From assembly GCA_021234155.1 (NCBI GenBank), contig JAJEKV010000011.1, forward strand, positions 18,120,677-18,184,676: a DNA stretch of 64,000 nt, written 5' to 3'. Below the pieces are notes generated by a model that worked only from the letters and a program-made list of their open reading frames with translations, had not been told where the DNA came from and ran no database searches. The DNA is from Isoetes taiwanensis. Taxonomy: Eukaryota; Streptophyta; Lycopodiopsida; Isoetales; Isoetaceae. This document shows positions 23,735 to 36,700 of this stretch, one piece after another; the first letter of the stretch is position 1, and every line of letters starts with the position of its first letter. The position numbers and the translations under genes were made by a program.

Positions 23735-24841
23735 TCATAGCCGTCTGGCCCCGACTCCATAAACAATGTACTCATATCTGAGGACGAGGGAAATCTTGAA
23801 GGGCGATAGGAAACTGGGGCATAGGTGGGAGAGAAGGAGCAGGAGGGAGTGCCAAAGAAGTGTTTGAAGATGCCACACGAGCAAAACAGGTTTCAATTCT
23901 ATGGTTATTACGGCCACTGAATGTGCAAAACAAGCGAGGGGTACCCGGGAAAGAGAAACAGTGGGGGCACCAGGAGCAACTTGAGGAGAAGAAAAAGAGG
24001 CGTTTGAAGCTTTGGTGGCAGAACTAGGGCGACGATCAAGGCATCCTTGGTGGGCTAATTTCAAGCGGCGGGAGTTATCAGCGGATAAAGATAAGCCTGA
24101 ATGATCAGCGAAGTCAAAAGCAATATCGTACCCTTCATGATCTGCAATCAAACGAAATTTCATACGCTGCGGTCCTCGGTAGCAGCCAAAAATTCGTACT
24201 GGTGCCGTGAAGAATCCCGTTTGAAAGTGGGCAAGGTCCTAGCCGCCCACTCTCGTACCTCCTCCCGCAGAGATTCGATAGCCTCATGAGTGGAGGACTG
24301 GGCTGAAAGAGACGTCTGTAAATCATTAATTTGGGCCATCTGTAATTATAAGGATTGAAGGACCTGAGGCAATAAGAGATCATATTGAGAGGGAGGCGCC
24401 ACTGATGGGGTAGGTGGTGGAAAGGAAAACAATGGAGGAGGTGCCGTATTTGAAGTTGCAGGAGCGGGAGTAGCCGTGGTGGGAAAAACAATGGGTGGGG
24501 GAGGAGGTGCGGGAGTAGCAGTGGGCAGAGCCGAAGAGGGAACCAAAGGCGGAACTGGAGGTGTGGAGAACTCGAAAAGGGTGTGGAGAAAAATGATGAG
24601 GGCATAAAGGAAACTCCAAATGGATTTGAGGAGGAAGAGGGACCCAAGTTGCCCAAATGTCCCAATGAGAGGCTGCATTTGAAAGAACAGGTGAAGGATC
24701 CGTGGGAGAAGCACGAGCACCCCCGACGCCAGCGGGTGCCTGAGTGGCAATAAGTTTCCCCCGGTGTGCCGCCGCAACCCCCCGAGTGCGCATGAGGGCG
24801 TCCGAACCAGGGTGCAACCTAGACTGGTTGGCATCAGCCAT
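23735..24841 (-). pseudogene. ORF1-like protein of the minus-strand LINE
   Basis: A minus-strand ATG at 24841-24839 opens MADANQSRLHPGSDALMRTR. Frameshifts lead into a Pro/Ala-rich stretch (24600-24400), then a helical segment with LQLQMAQINDLQTSLSAQSS and EAIESLREEVREWAARTL, and finally MKFRLIADHEGYDIAFDFAD (from 24163). A coiled coil followed by a small globular part fits the general plan of LINE ORF1 proteins, which bind element RNA, but I recognise no named domain. Position and strand, about 1.1 kb upstream of the endonuclease remnant, support the assignment. At least two frameshifts are present. Confidence 0.5.
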
Positions 24842-24989
24842 CCTGAAACAAAAACCCCTTAGAACTGACAAGAAACAAGAAAAAACGGGAAACCGAGAAT
24901 ACCAATGGATAAAACTTGCATAATTTATTTCCAATACAAACAACAATGGCACCAAGGTGCAACTCAAAGAATGACATATGGCTAAAAAC

Positions 24990-25650
24990 ATGGCCAGAGG
25001 ACCAGTTGCTACAATGGAGTTTCTCTATGCGGGTACCAGGGTGCCATCACATCCAGGCTTGAACCGGAGACAAGAGTGCAAGAGGGATCGGTGAACAAAT
25101 GCCAAGGAAAGATAGGATACAGTGCAGAAAATAGAGCAAAACGAGGCAATTCGGATCTCCAACCCCGGGCATAGGAGAAACGCAGCATGCAATCCCATAG
25201 AACAGCTGCGAACTGGAACCTAAACAGCACGTGGCCACTACGGCCCCACCAATGCAAAGCAGCAACCATATCCCCTAGACGAAAATACACCATATTAGGG
25301 ACCTCCAGCTTAAAAGTTAGCTCCGAGCTGATGGGGTCTCAGTAAAAATCAACACCCAAATCCACCTGGTCGATGGCATCATCCAGGTAAGAGGAGAACC
25401 AGAGGCAATCTGACATAAATGTCAAAGAAGAAGAAGACGTAGTGGGCAGACGGTCAAGGGACTAAAACAAATGGTTGAGGTTGAAAGCGACGCAAAGATT
25501 AGGGTCATGGCCCTCAAACAGAAAAGGTAAGAAAAGTGTTGGGTCAGATGGAACAGTGATATTTGGCGGTATGACTGTGGGTAAAGGAGGGGGGCATGTT
25601 CGTGATCAGCGGTGGGCAGGGTATGGCTCCGAAGAGTAGATTGAGCACAC
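24990..25650 (-). pseudogene. Unrecognised ORF upstream of the LINE ORF1-like frame
   Basis: The minus strand shows a nearly open frame (about 25630 to 25010) with two stops. It contains ITVPSDPTLFLPFLFEGHDP, SYLDDAIDQVDLGVDF and LEVPNMVYFRLGDMVAALHW, followed by Trp/Phe-rich sequence. It precedes the ORF1-like frame in the same orientation. It could be the real N-terminal part of ORF1, an extra 5' ORF, or an unrelated element the LINE inserted into. No family recognised. Confidence 0.35.
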
Positions 25651-25999
25651 ATTGTCACTGAAAGAAAAAAGGGGGTGAGAACCACATGAACAAATACAGA
25701 AAAATACAAGAAAAAAGCATAATCATGAAAAGACAAACAATGGAACCAACGAAAGCAACACCCATCGACAAACCAAGGCGGAAAAAAAAAGAAAAAAGAA
25801 AAAACAATCTAAACAAGGCCCCCGAAAAAACACCCAAAAAACTGACCTTATCCAGGCAAAACACCCCATAGACTTCCAAACTGACCGACAAATGAAAAAA
25901 TGAGACTAGCAGGAGAGATGGGCTCAGGAATCTATGCTATGGGACAAATACCCTCTATGGTGGAAGGTGCTATTTTGAGCCCTTTCCTATCTTAAATAT

Positions 26000-28900
26000 A
26001 TGAAGATAGTTTCTTGGAATTTACGTGGAATTAAGGGTACTCTCAAGAGAGCTAGGGTCCTTGCTGCTATCAGATCTATGAAAGCTGACATCATCCTTCT
26101 GCAAGAGCATAGACTCCCGACTTTTGAAGCGACATGCCTTGGTAAATGGGTTGGTGATAGCTATGATTCGGTTACATGCCCTGCACATGGTACTAAAGGG
26201 GGAACAAGCATCCTATGGAGGGGCCAGTCAGCCATAGGCTCGTATTGTAGTAGGGATGGTAGGTGGCAAGCAGTATTATTTGATACCTTAGAAGTTAAAT
26301 GGGGACTTATTAACATCTACGCATCCAATAAGCCCGCTGAGAGAGCGGCCCTGTGGCTAGAAATAGAAACATGGATTCTACACCAGCATCATGAGATTAA
26401 GAACTGGATATTGGGAGGTGATCTTAATATGACGGATGCAGGGATAGGTTCTGTACGTACAAAATTCAAATTCCTGACGTATAAAGTCAAAAAATACGTA
26501 TTTTTTAATAAAATACATATTTAACGTATTTAAACCTCGCCCGGTAGGAAAAATTTCGCGACGCGAAAGTTTTCGAAAAAGCGTCTGCGGAAAGCTGTGA
26601 CGCTCTGTGAGCAAAAAAAAAGGTTTTTTTTTTTTTTTTTTTCAGAGACTAACGTCTGTGAAAGTATTTTAACGTGACGCCGATATCTGGAAGAATTCGG
26701 CGTCGCGATTTTCAACTTTATTTGGCGCCGCGAAAAATTCAGCGTCGACGTCCGACGCCGGAATTTTTTTTTGCCGTATTTTTTACGTTTTATACGGCAA
26801 ATATGTGTCGTATTATACAATTCATACGTATTTCGTATAAAACGTACAGCGTATTGAACCTATCCCTGGACGGATGTATGGGATCAACAGATAGGATTGC
26901 ATAGGAACTTGACAGGAGAGGAGCAAATGACTTGGCAATCTCTCATTAACAATGTTGGATTCAATCTAATTCCCCCATCCAACGTATCCTTCTCCTGGTC
27001 AAATAAGCAGAAGGGTCAAGACCGAGTGTACTGTTTGCTGGATAGGTTCTACATGGCTAACCCTTCTGCTCCCTTTATGGATCGAAGTTATGTTACTGGT
27101 GACTTAGCATTCTCTCATTCTGACCATACTCCGCAACATCTGGCTATTGATGGAGTTGCTGTTGTGGGGGAGAGAAAGAATGTCCCCTTTAAATTTAATA
27201 CTGCCTGGCTGGGTAAAGAGGCCTTTTGTAAACCATTTAAAGAATACCTTCTCTCCATTGAAGTAAGCGAGTCACCTAGTATGGAAACTTGGGCTAAGTT
27301 GCTCCATATGATGAAAGACTGGGCAAAAGAGTGGGGGAAGAAAAGAGCTTTGGAGTTTAAAAAGAATAAGGATGAGGTCTATAATATGCTTAGAATAGTA
27401 AGGCAAGGTCTTTTGGTGAATCCATACTGTGCGGCAAGTCAAAAGCTAGAGGAAGAACTGGAGGCCAAAGCAAAGGCTATCGAGGAGGATGAAGCTAGAG
27501 GGGCAGCAGTTCGTTCTAAAACTAAATGGTATGCTGAGCTGGACCATGGAAACTCTAAATGTTTCTTTCGCTTAGCAGGTGCGAGACTGGGTGAAAATAG
27601 CATCACATCTATGCTTGATGACAAAGGAGTAGTTCTGCAAGACCAGAAAATGATCTCTGCTTATGTCAGAAACAGTTTCCATGATATGTTCAAGGAGGAC
27701 CCTATTCCCTCCTCGTACAGTTCTGCGGTACTCCAGATGGATAAATTAGACAAGAGTAATGGTATAACTTCAGAGGATAATTTGCACCTCATGGGTGATC
27801 CCACCGAGGAGGAGATATATAAAACCCTATGTTCCCTCGCCCATGGGAAGTCTCCAGGTCCAGATGGGTTCCCGCCTGAGTTCTTCGTGGAATTCTGGGA
27901 AGTGCTAGATCCATTCTTTATAAGAGCGGTTAAGGGGGCATGGTCCACAAGGTGTCTTCGTTCCTCCCTAACATCGGGATTCATTACATTAGTTCCTAAA
28001 GTTGATAGACCCCAGCACCTAGGGGAGTGGAGGCCCATAGCTCTAACAAATGTATTGTATAAGGTTATTGCTAAAACTATAGCCAATAGAGTGAAGCCTA
28101 TCCTCAATAGGCTCATTGGCAGTGAGCAATCAGTTTTCTTGCCAGGAAGATCCATACTTGATAACTATCTGGCTGCGAGGGAAGGTCTTCATTGGGCCAA
28201 AAGATCACAACAGAAATGTATTCTACTCAAGATGGACTTTCGGAAAGCATATGACACTTTGAGGTGGTCAGGACTAAGGGAAGTTATGGCCAGACTGGGT
28301 TTCGATCCTCAGTTTATCAAGCTGGCTTTTGGTCTGAATAAGTTCGCAACAGCTTCAGTCCTGGTTAATGGGCAACCATCAGGACTCTTCCACCTGAGAA
28401 AGGGAATCAGACAAGGTTGCCCATTAGCACCCTACCTGTTTCTACTAATGGCTAATCTCTTAAACAAAATTATCCAGAGAAAAGTTACGGACGGTTCCCT
28501 TAATGGGCTTCAGCTTCCTCTTAGCGAGGAGAAATTGACAATAATGCAGTATGCGGACGATACCTTTGTCTTCCTAAGGTATGACGATATGAGTTTCGCT
28601 GCCTTTAAAGATTGTCTCCTGTTCTTTGAAGCTGTTGCAGGGATTGGGCTCAATGCTTGTAAGTGCGCAATTATGTGGCCATTCGAGGAGGAGGTAGATG
28701 TCAGGGTTAGTTCTTTAGGTTTTCAGATCATTAAAGCAGGGGAAGCTACCAAGTTGCTTGGGCTGCCACTTGTGGTATCAGATAATCTTAAAAGTCTATG
28801 GACTCCGATTCTTGATAAACTGCGGAAAAAGGTAGGGTTATGGTCCTCTAAAGGCCTTTCCATTGCTGGAAGAATAACAGTGGCTAATGCTGTACTAGCC

Positions 28901-30280
28901 TCCTCCCATGTGTATTACTCTTCAATTATATTAGCTCAAAAAGGGGTATATAATCAAATTCAAGCTATTATCAGGAAGTTTATTTGGGGAGGCATGCACC
29001 TGGTTGCCTGGTCTGAGATATGCAGAGATAGGAAAAATGGGGGCCTAGGTTGCAAAGATATACTGACACAGGCCCAGGTTTTATCAGCCAAACATGTTTG
29101 GAGAGCAATCCAGGGAGGTGCCTCCCCTGCTCTGAGTTTTGTACGATTTTGGCTTGGCCTTTGTAAATTGAAAGGGAAGCCCTCTCTCCCTAGAGATGAA
29201 GTAGGTGCCATGTTCTTTAGATATAGGATAGCTCCTGGGACCTCTCCAGTGATGCGGAAGATTCTACAGGCCTGGTGTGAAGTCCAGCAACTATTCTCCC
29301 CCATGGAGCCTAAACTAGATTCAGGAAACTTTAGCATCTTCTGGAATATTCGTATCTGGAAAAGGGGCGATCTCCCTCTTGCTTTATCTCATCCCCGTAT
29401 CTTCACCAAATGGAAGGATGCAGGCATCACTAAATTGCATCACCTATGGAGGAACGATAGGTGGACATCATGGTCCAGGTTCAAAATTCTAATCAGAAAT
29501 CCAGGTGAGGCCGGTTAAAAGGTCTTTAAGGGAATCATAAAGAATGTACATGACCTTACTGGTATTTGTGGCCCAGGGGAGAAATGGCTATGTCATGGTT
29601 CAGAAAAGTTTGAAGTTGGTAAGATCTACCACTTGCTTATCCAACCAAGCCCTCTTAAAGCTACTAATACTCTTCAGTTGAGCGAAAGAGAAGTGGTCAA
29701 GCTCTTGGGTGATTCCTGGACTACCCTTTGCTCGAGACGGATTCAATATTTCAGGTGGTTAGCCTTACAAGGTGGTCTTAATACGCATGTCAGGCTAATC
29801 GAAAGAGGCATTGTTGTTCCATTGGAGTGCCCACTTGGTTGTTCAACACCAGAGGATACAGCACATCTCTTCTTCTGTCCACGTATTATGTGCTTCTGGC
29901 ATTGGGTTGCACCCATTATTGGGCTGGAAGATGCCGGCCTAGATTGGCCCCAGATAATCACTTCCAACGAAAACGACAAAATATCTGCAACGCTGGTTAA
30001 TATTTCCTTGTGGGTGATATGGAAGCATAGATGTGAGGTTGCTCTTGGAGGGAAAGCTATCTCCTTAGCAAAACTAAAGAACTGGTTCAACTACAAAGTT
30101 GCATTAATGGCCCTTGCACACCACAAGAAAATGGGGAGTGCATATCACAAAGATTTGGATAGGATTGGAAGACTCGAAGGGTTCTATACATTCTTTAGGT
30201 GCAACTGGGATGGAAATAAGGAAGATGAACATGCTCTAACTAGGGTACTGGAAGCAGGTGAGGAGAACTTTTGCTCGTAG
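26000..30280 (+). pseudogene. L1 LINE ORF2: endonuclease, reverse transcriptase, zf-RVT
   Basis: ORF2 nicks DNA and reverse-transcribes the LINE RNA at the nick. The endonuclease begins MKIVSWNLRGIKGTLKRARV and includes IILLQEH and WILGGDLNM. A hAT MITE (26439-26868) interrupts it. Beyond the duplicated eight bases the same frame goes on with LHRNLTGEEQMTWQSL, and without the MITE and one target copy the frame is exactly 1281 codons, a normal L1 length. RT motifs follow: GKSPGPDGFPPEF, EWRPIALTNVLYKVIAKTI, LLKMDFRKAYDTL, GIRQGCPLAPYLF and the catalytic MQYADDTFVF (about 28543-28572). After a single in-frame TAA (29516-29518) the frame continues to a zf-RVT-like Cys/His region (LECPLGCSTPEDTAHLFFCP) and stops at 30280. 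Two lesions inactivate it. Confidence 0.95.
26439..26868. mobile_element. hAT-type MITE inserted in the LINE endonuclease
   Basis: The 430-bp element has CAGGGATAGGTTC at the left and its inverse at the right, flanked by the 8-bp duplication GACGGATG (26431-26438 and 26869-26876). CAGGG ends and 8-bp targets are hallmarks of the hAT superfamily. The interior is rich in CGTATTT-like subterminal motifs and has a T20 run but no transposase. It must be younger than the LINE copy. Confidence 0.93.
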
Positions 30281-30726
30281 TGGTGGTGGAGTTTATATGG
30301 TCTCCTCCTTTCTAAGATGATCATGGCATGGGAGTCTGGAATGTTGGAGGTAATACTCCTATAGTACCATCAGTAGGGCATAGGTGACTTCATATAGTTG
30401 CACAATCCCTATAGTACTGTGCTGATGAGGAAGAGGTAGAGGAAGCTAGAAAAGTTTCCTTCAGGTGGTACTCCCATAGTACCCATCATCACGGGAAGAT
30501 GTGTGATGATGCAACCTAGCCTGAGGTACCTGTGCCTTATTAATAGGGAAGAAGTTGAGATAACCTTCACCAAAGTACAAGAACCCCTACTGTGATTCAC
30601 CCTCCTGACTGGAGTGATTTGACCTTGTGCTGCTTTTTCAAACCGATCCATGGGGATCATGTACTATATTTATAAATTAATAGACTTTCAACCTTACACT
30701 CAAAAAAAAAAAAAAAAAAACTAGCA

Positions 30727-33700
30727 AAAGGCACACCAGAAGGCTTTGGCAAGGTGAAATTGGTTAGGTTTTTTAGACTTGATAGGTACGAAGATAAATG
30801 TCTACTTGGTTGATCGAGTCGACAACGAAGACATACACAAGACATCCTGAAACAGAGGTAGACAAATGTGAAAATAATGATTAACATGGCAAGACATGTT
30901 CAATATGAGAATCTTTTAGAGAATCTCAAGGATCAAAACAAATAGTAGTTATTGTATTGTTCAAGTACAAGTAACATGTAAAAAAAGAAAAGTTACTAAT
31001 GCTAATAGACCTCAAATTTGATAAATGAATCTCCATAATAAAAGGAGAGCAGGTAAATGTTTATGTTTTCTGGTAGATTGTTTGCATGTGCGTTGTAGGA
31101 ATTGTCATGATGTGGCAAGGCTTTTACTGTCTTGTTTGTGTAATGTATATTTTTATTCAAGTCTCGTTCAGGCAGGTGAGTAGCGGGGTTCTTTAATGTT
31201 AGGACTGCGTCATTTCTATAGTTTAAATTCAACTTACTAGCAAGTAAACAATGTTTGTTCTTAAGAGACCTAGTGACAAGTTCCTATCGAACTAAAATAT
31301 GGGAGCAAATCACTTGCAATTACATCCACTGCCTTCCCTTAAGATTTAATGCCATTGCTTTATCAATTGAATTTCCTTAGCTTCATTATATTTGTCCAAA
31401 TTCTATCGCGCTTCCTTTCCCGTTGGAACATATTCATTTGTACCTATCAAAACGATCACAATAAATTGCAAATGCGGAGGAAAATAATTAGAGCTAGAAG
31501 AATGGGGTTGAAATAATAGACATTCAAAGGGCCAAACCTTTGCGCCGAAATATTGGTTGAGACAGCATTCTGCATCTAGTTCATTAGTTTCTCTTGTAGC
31601 ACAATATCATCTTTGGTGTGCCTCTCTATCAAACTTATTTTGGACCTACCAGATGACAGAGAAACTGTATCACTCGCATTATTGCAAATAGTTTCATCCC
31701 TTACGTGAAACATCCACAAAAGGATGAAGATCTTATCATTTGTTTAACGAGTATTTATGTTGGTAGAAAAGCTATATCACATAGAGGAACATCTTTGATG
31801 TGCGATTGCTAAAAAGAGCAATTTTTTCATGTTTCATGCGTACTGATATAAGCCCTCAATTTTTTCATGTTTCATTTACATCCTGGAAGTAATATATACA
31901 TAAAAACATTAAAAACAAAATAGAAATTGTTCTGTTGTAAAACTGGCTGTCTGATGCCCAATGTTTCTATTGAAGGCATAACCTGATTCACATGAGAAAC
32001 ATTGTATTAAGAGAATGGAAAATTGTATATAACCTCAAAAGCTTGGGGAAAAAACAAATTTAACAGTAATTCAGCAAATAATTACGGAAAAGAGTACATT
32101 GTTGCCTTTCAAGACATATATAATTGTGCTACATTGATGCCTTGGAATGTTCGTGTCAAGGAACCAATCCCAACCGTCCACTCATTGCCATCGTTTGAAG
32201 GTTGTGCCTTGCACCGACTATTGTGATGTCGCTGTTCTACTAGAGCTCTAGTTTCTTAGGCGATTACAGAAGGGCAGGGTGCAGATCCGGCGTTACTATA
32301 GAAGATCGCGACTTGAGGACCTCGAAGACCTCTGTTCTGAGATTAGAGATGGCGAATATTAGAAAACCCTTGTAGATATAAACATACGATTACTGCGACT
32401 TGGCCTCCTGTGGGAGGGTAGCAATGGTGACTCTCGAATATAAAGGGATAGATGTAACCATTGCAGAAGACAGCATAAATGATGTTTCCATGCCATTCTA
32501 AAGCAAGTTAAAGCTTCTCAGGAAACATAAAGTTTTGGAATAGAAACATGAGCTTATCATCGTCATACAGAAATTTTTTTTTGGGATAGACAATCACTTT
32601 TGTTGTGACATATCCATGTCATTGGATGCCTTTCTAGATCAAGCATGCAAGCCCTCTTCCTTGTACCTAGCAAGACATGTAGCTCATTTTCAATAGAAAA
32701 GCCTTGACATTTGCATCCTATGCTTCTGAATTATGCTATAGAAATGTCCAAAACATGCCAATGCATGCCTTTGTCCTGTCATAATTGCAATCAGAGGCCC
32801 AGAGACTACAATCAGATGACCAAAACTGTACGCTTGAGCGAGTCCGGTTTTGCCTATTCAAGTGCATTGGATACATAGTAACTTTCTCCAGATCCTAGCG
32901 ATGTCATACTGAGATTGTTATGGAAAATTTATGGCCCATATCACAAAGGGTATACTCAATACAAGAGGAGGATACATAAAACGTTGAGATGAAAGATCAG
33001 GGTCTCTTGTGCTTACAGCTAAGTCATGAATGTATGCAGTCAAGGATCCATCAGATGTGGCTCTTCCAAATGCAGATGTGGCTCTTCCAAATGCAACCAG
33101 ACACTCTTTTGTGTCATGTCCAACTAGCTAATGCTTTGGCCAAGTTAGCTGTAAAAGTTTCTCATATTCTACTGCTTTCATATGAGAGCTAGAATTGGCA
33201 TACATTCCCACCCTAACTGTATTATTTGTTAAAGCCCTTTGGAATTTGAAGGAATCAGCCCTGTTTGATTGCAGCATCGGAGAAACAACTGGAAATTGGG
33301 AGCAATTTTTCCCTGTTGCTGCCAATAATGCACTTAGTTCCTCTATATGAATGTAATTTGAATCTAATGCCATCTAAAGATGGTAATCTCATGCTGGAAT
33401 CTTGGTGTATATCTTTCCTGCCATAATAGCCTTCTTTCCATTGTTCCTTAAAGTTGTCTAAGAACATATCTCATGGATTCTAGGATGAGCTAATTTATCG
33501 CAATAGCTTAATTGGCTTTTAGAATAAGAGGACATTAAAGCTCTAACGTTCTGCAACACCATTTACACCTAAATTCTTACTGTCTCTACTTAATCCTGCT
33601 TCGCATTTATCTGCAATGACAAAGCCATGTATGTTGATATATTGAAGGCTAGTATTAAGAAGGCTAGTATTGCAGGCAAATTCCCTTACCTTATCCTTTC

Positions 33701-36700
33701 AATAATGATCAACACTTGATCATTAGCTTGAACTTTGGCACAAATTTGGCATGACTGCATGCAGTTAAGACAAAGATAAAAGTACCACCATCTGGCTTCA
33801 TACTTCATTTAACATTTTTCATCACCATGCCTTTTTGCCATGACCAAGTCGGATATAGCCAGAAATCATAGAGTTACATAAAATAAAATCAGGAATTGAA
33901 ATAAGATAAAGGCCATTGAAAAAATATCAGGAATATACTAGCTGAAATGTGGCTCTACTGTGTGTCTGAAAATAGTCAAGCTCCTCTTTTGAAGAGTATG
34001 CATAATGAAAAATCGGCTTTGCTTTCAGAGGAACATAGAATGCATAAACAGAACTCAATGGCTGGCTTATTTAAATATATAATATATGTACCACTTCTAG
34101 AAACTGAAAAAAGACATCACCCATAACAATAATTCAGATGGCTCCAAATGATTCCAAAATGAAGATCTTCATTGTAAAGGAACAAAAATAACACATTCCA
34201 ATATAAGATACTCAGACCAAAAATAACTTCCAAATAATAACAAGAGTTCTAAATTATGGGAAAGAGGCAAATACCCCTGAGGATACACCAAATGTTGTTA
34301 TTACATGGGCTTTAAAAAAAAAAAGAGCATGCACTGACCTGATCTCCATTGCTCTTCTGCACCTATTGTCAATATAGCTTGTTGCGAGTTGATTCATAGC
34401 CTGGCATAATTTACTGAAACTCTAGTCCTGATTATTTTGTTCAAGGGATCTTATCACGTACTAAACCAAAGTAGCAGACCACAACAGAACTCTCCGAAGC
34501 AGAATCGAAATAGAATATGATGCCTAAATGTTATGTCATACTAGCTTTCCAATTTAACAAAATAGATCCATGTTTGATGAGAAATGGCTAGAGTCACAAA
34601 AAGACTAAGATTGCAAGGCAGACATCTTTGCAAGGAGTAGGCCGCTTCCATCTCCCAGATTCGATATGTGGGATAGTAGTTGCAGGGAATAGGCCGCTTT
34701 TGTCTGTATCAGAAGAGCAAAAAGTAGGAAGCTGAGAGTACACCAATTTCCCAGAGAAGACCAGTCATGCAAAGTTCCCTTTGGGGCTTACATCAAGTCA
34801 TTAGTCCTATTCTTGCAGGAGATGGGGCCTGTGCTCTTTAGTTCCAAATGCCACTCAACGAAGCCCTTGCATTTTAACAGATCAGTGAAACTGCATGAGC
34901 GAAAAAGCAGAAACAAAAAACGAAAGCCATACCTTGGTATACCGCAAGAAATGGGGATGATTGCCAAGTCCATGTGCAAGCAAATTGCCATTGCTCCATC
35001 GAACATGGGCTGGAAAAGAATGAAGGTACATTTGCAGCAGGAAAGCTCAGACATGCAGAGCTGGCTGGACATGCAGGCATACATTACAACGACATGGGGC
35101 AGATTGAACGGACTTCTTCTTTCTTTGCATGTAGAGATGTAGAAGAAAAAAATTGAAATTTCTCGTTGTGGTTCAGAAAGAGTTATATGAGATGTGAATA
35201 CGAATACTGGAAAATAGGTAACATAATAGGGAATAGAATAGGGCACATCGCACAGTGAAACAGAACAGGGCCTATTGATTCTTCAATCTAGGCTTTTGCA
35301 AGATGGAGTTAGATTTAGCTGGAACAGAAGAAACAAAGCCGTATGGATATTGAATGCGCGGTATTGAAGAAAGGAGGCGCTAGAGTTGGCTATGGCAAAT
35401 CGGGAAGAAATGGGGTTTCTTTGTCTGGACAACAAATCATTTTACCCTCTTCAAGCTCGCGAGGAAGAGCAACTCCACGCAATGGGAAGTTATTCCGTGG
35501 CTTCTTCCATCTCCGTGCCTATTTTTAGGCTATTATCTAATTTCCCTGGCCCTAGATTTAAAAAAGAGAAGATCTAACGGTAAAAACTAATTCCACGTCA
35601 GTTTTTGATGAGGTGGAGGTGCTACGTGGATCTAGAATTGCAAGAAAGGCTGTAGGCCCGGTAGGGCTGGTGTGCTAAAAAAAAAAAAACCATCAAAAAC
35701 GAAAAATGGCGGAGACAACCCCAACAGACCAATCAGAGGTATAAACAAGTTCTATGCCTAAATCCTACCACAAACACCTAAGAACCTCGAAAACAAGCAA
35801 AACAGTTAACTACCCACCCAAATTAAAACTTAGGAAAGGAATATAAAGAAAAAAGAGAGGAACAGGGATACCGGGACCCAGGAACCCGGGACCACCCGTC
35901 TTCGTCCGGTATCCGCTAGCAAAAAGCACAGTTCGGTCCTGCGCGATTCCGGCGGCTGACCAGAGCTCGGACCGCCCAACCAAGGGATTTTGGTTGTGAA
36001 GCGCCCCGAATCGGCCTGTAAAAAGATGGGAGGGGAAGGAATCAGCTCAGAGAGATGGAGGGGAAGGAACAAAGGGAAGAAACGATCTGCCAGCAAGAAG
36101 GTAATCCGAGAAAACAATTGCAAAAGGTTTGGGAGCAGAAGAACGTGATGAATCATAAAAACGCAGAGTAGATGAATAGAATACTTGGAGCAGAAGGAAG
36201 AAACGATCTGCTAGCAAGAAGGTAATCCGAGAAAACAATTGCAAAAGGTTTGAGAGCAGAAGAACGTGACGAACTATAAATAAAAAAAACAGAGCAGATG
36301 AATAGAATACTTGGAGCAGAAGGACTTGAATCAGAAAAACAAACAAGAACACGAACATGGGTAGAGAGAACAAGCCAATAAAGAACCAGCGAATTCCAGT
36401 TGGTTTATGGGATCGGGATTGCAAGAATACCGTGATCCAGAAGAACTGGTAATTCTGAGCCCAATCCGTCTGAAGAAACTAGAGAACAGTACCTGAATGA
36501 AAGAATAAGCAGTAGGGAAACTCTGGAACAAGGAGAATTCAGCTCAAAGGAACCGCCGATGAGAATTGCTTGGAAGCTACAGGGATATATAGCAGACAGA
36601 GCTAAAGAAATCATGTGCCAAAGAAAGCTCAGGCTAAAGATAGATCCTACGTCCAAAATAGTGTGACGCCAAAACAGACGTCCCTTTCCCTAGAATAATG

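Larger units (their letters stand above)
25912..30720 (+). mobile_element. L1-type LINE, 5'-truncated before ORF2, with poly(A) and target duplication
   Basis: The element starts about 88 bases before the ORF2 ATG at 26000, carries all of ORF2 and a 3' UTR with several CCCATAGTAC-like motifs, and ends in 19 A residues (30702-30720). ACTAGCA occurs just before the start (25905-25911) and just after the tail (30720-30726), a plausible short target duplication. ORF1 is missing, so the copy was truncated on insertion. It landed in the 5' part of the minus-strand LINE remnant. Confidence 0.8.

Noticed and set aside
34788-35246. Overlapping 152- and 109-codon ORFs
   Set aside because: Low-complexity translations with no family resemblance; no promoter, intron or element context.
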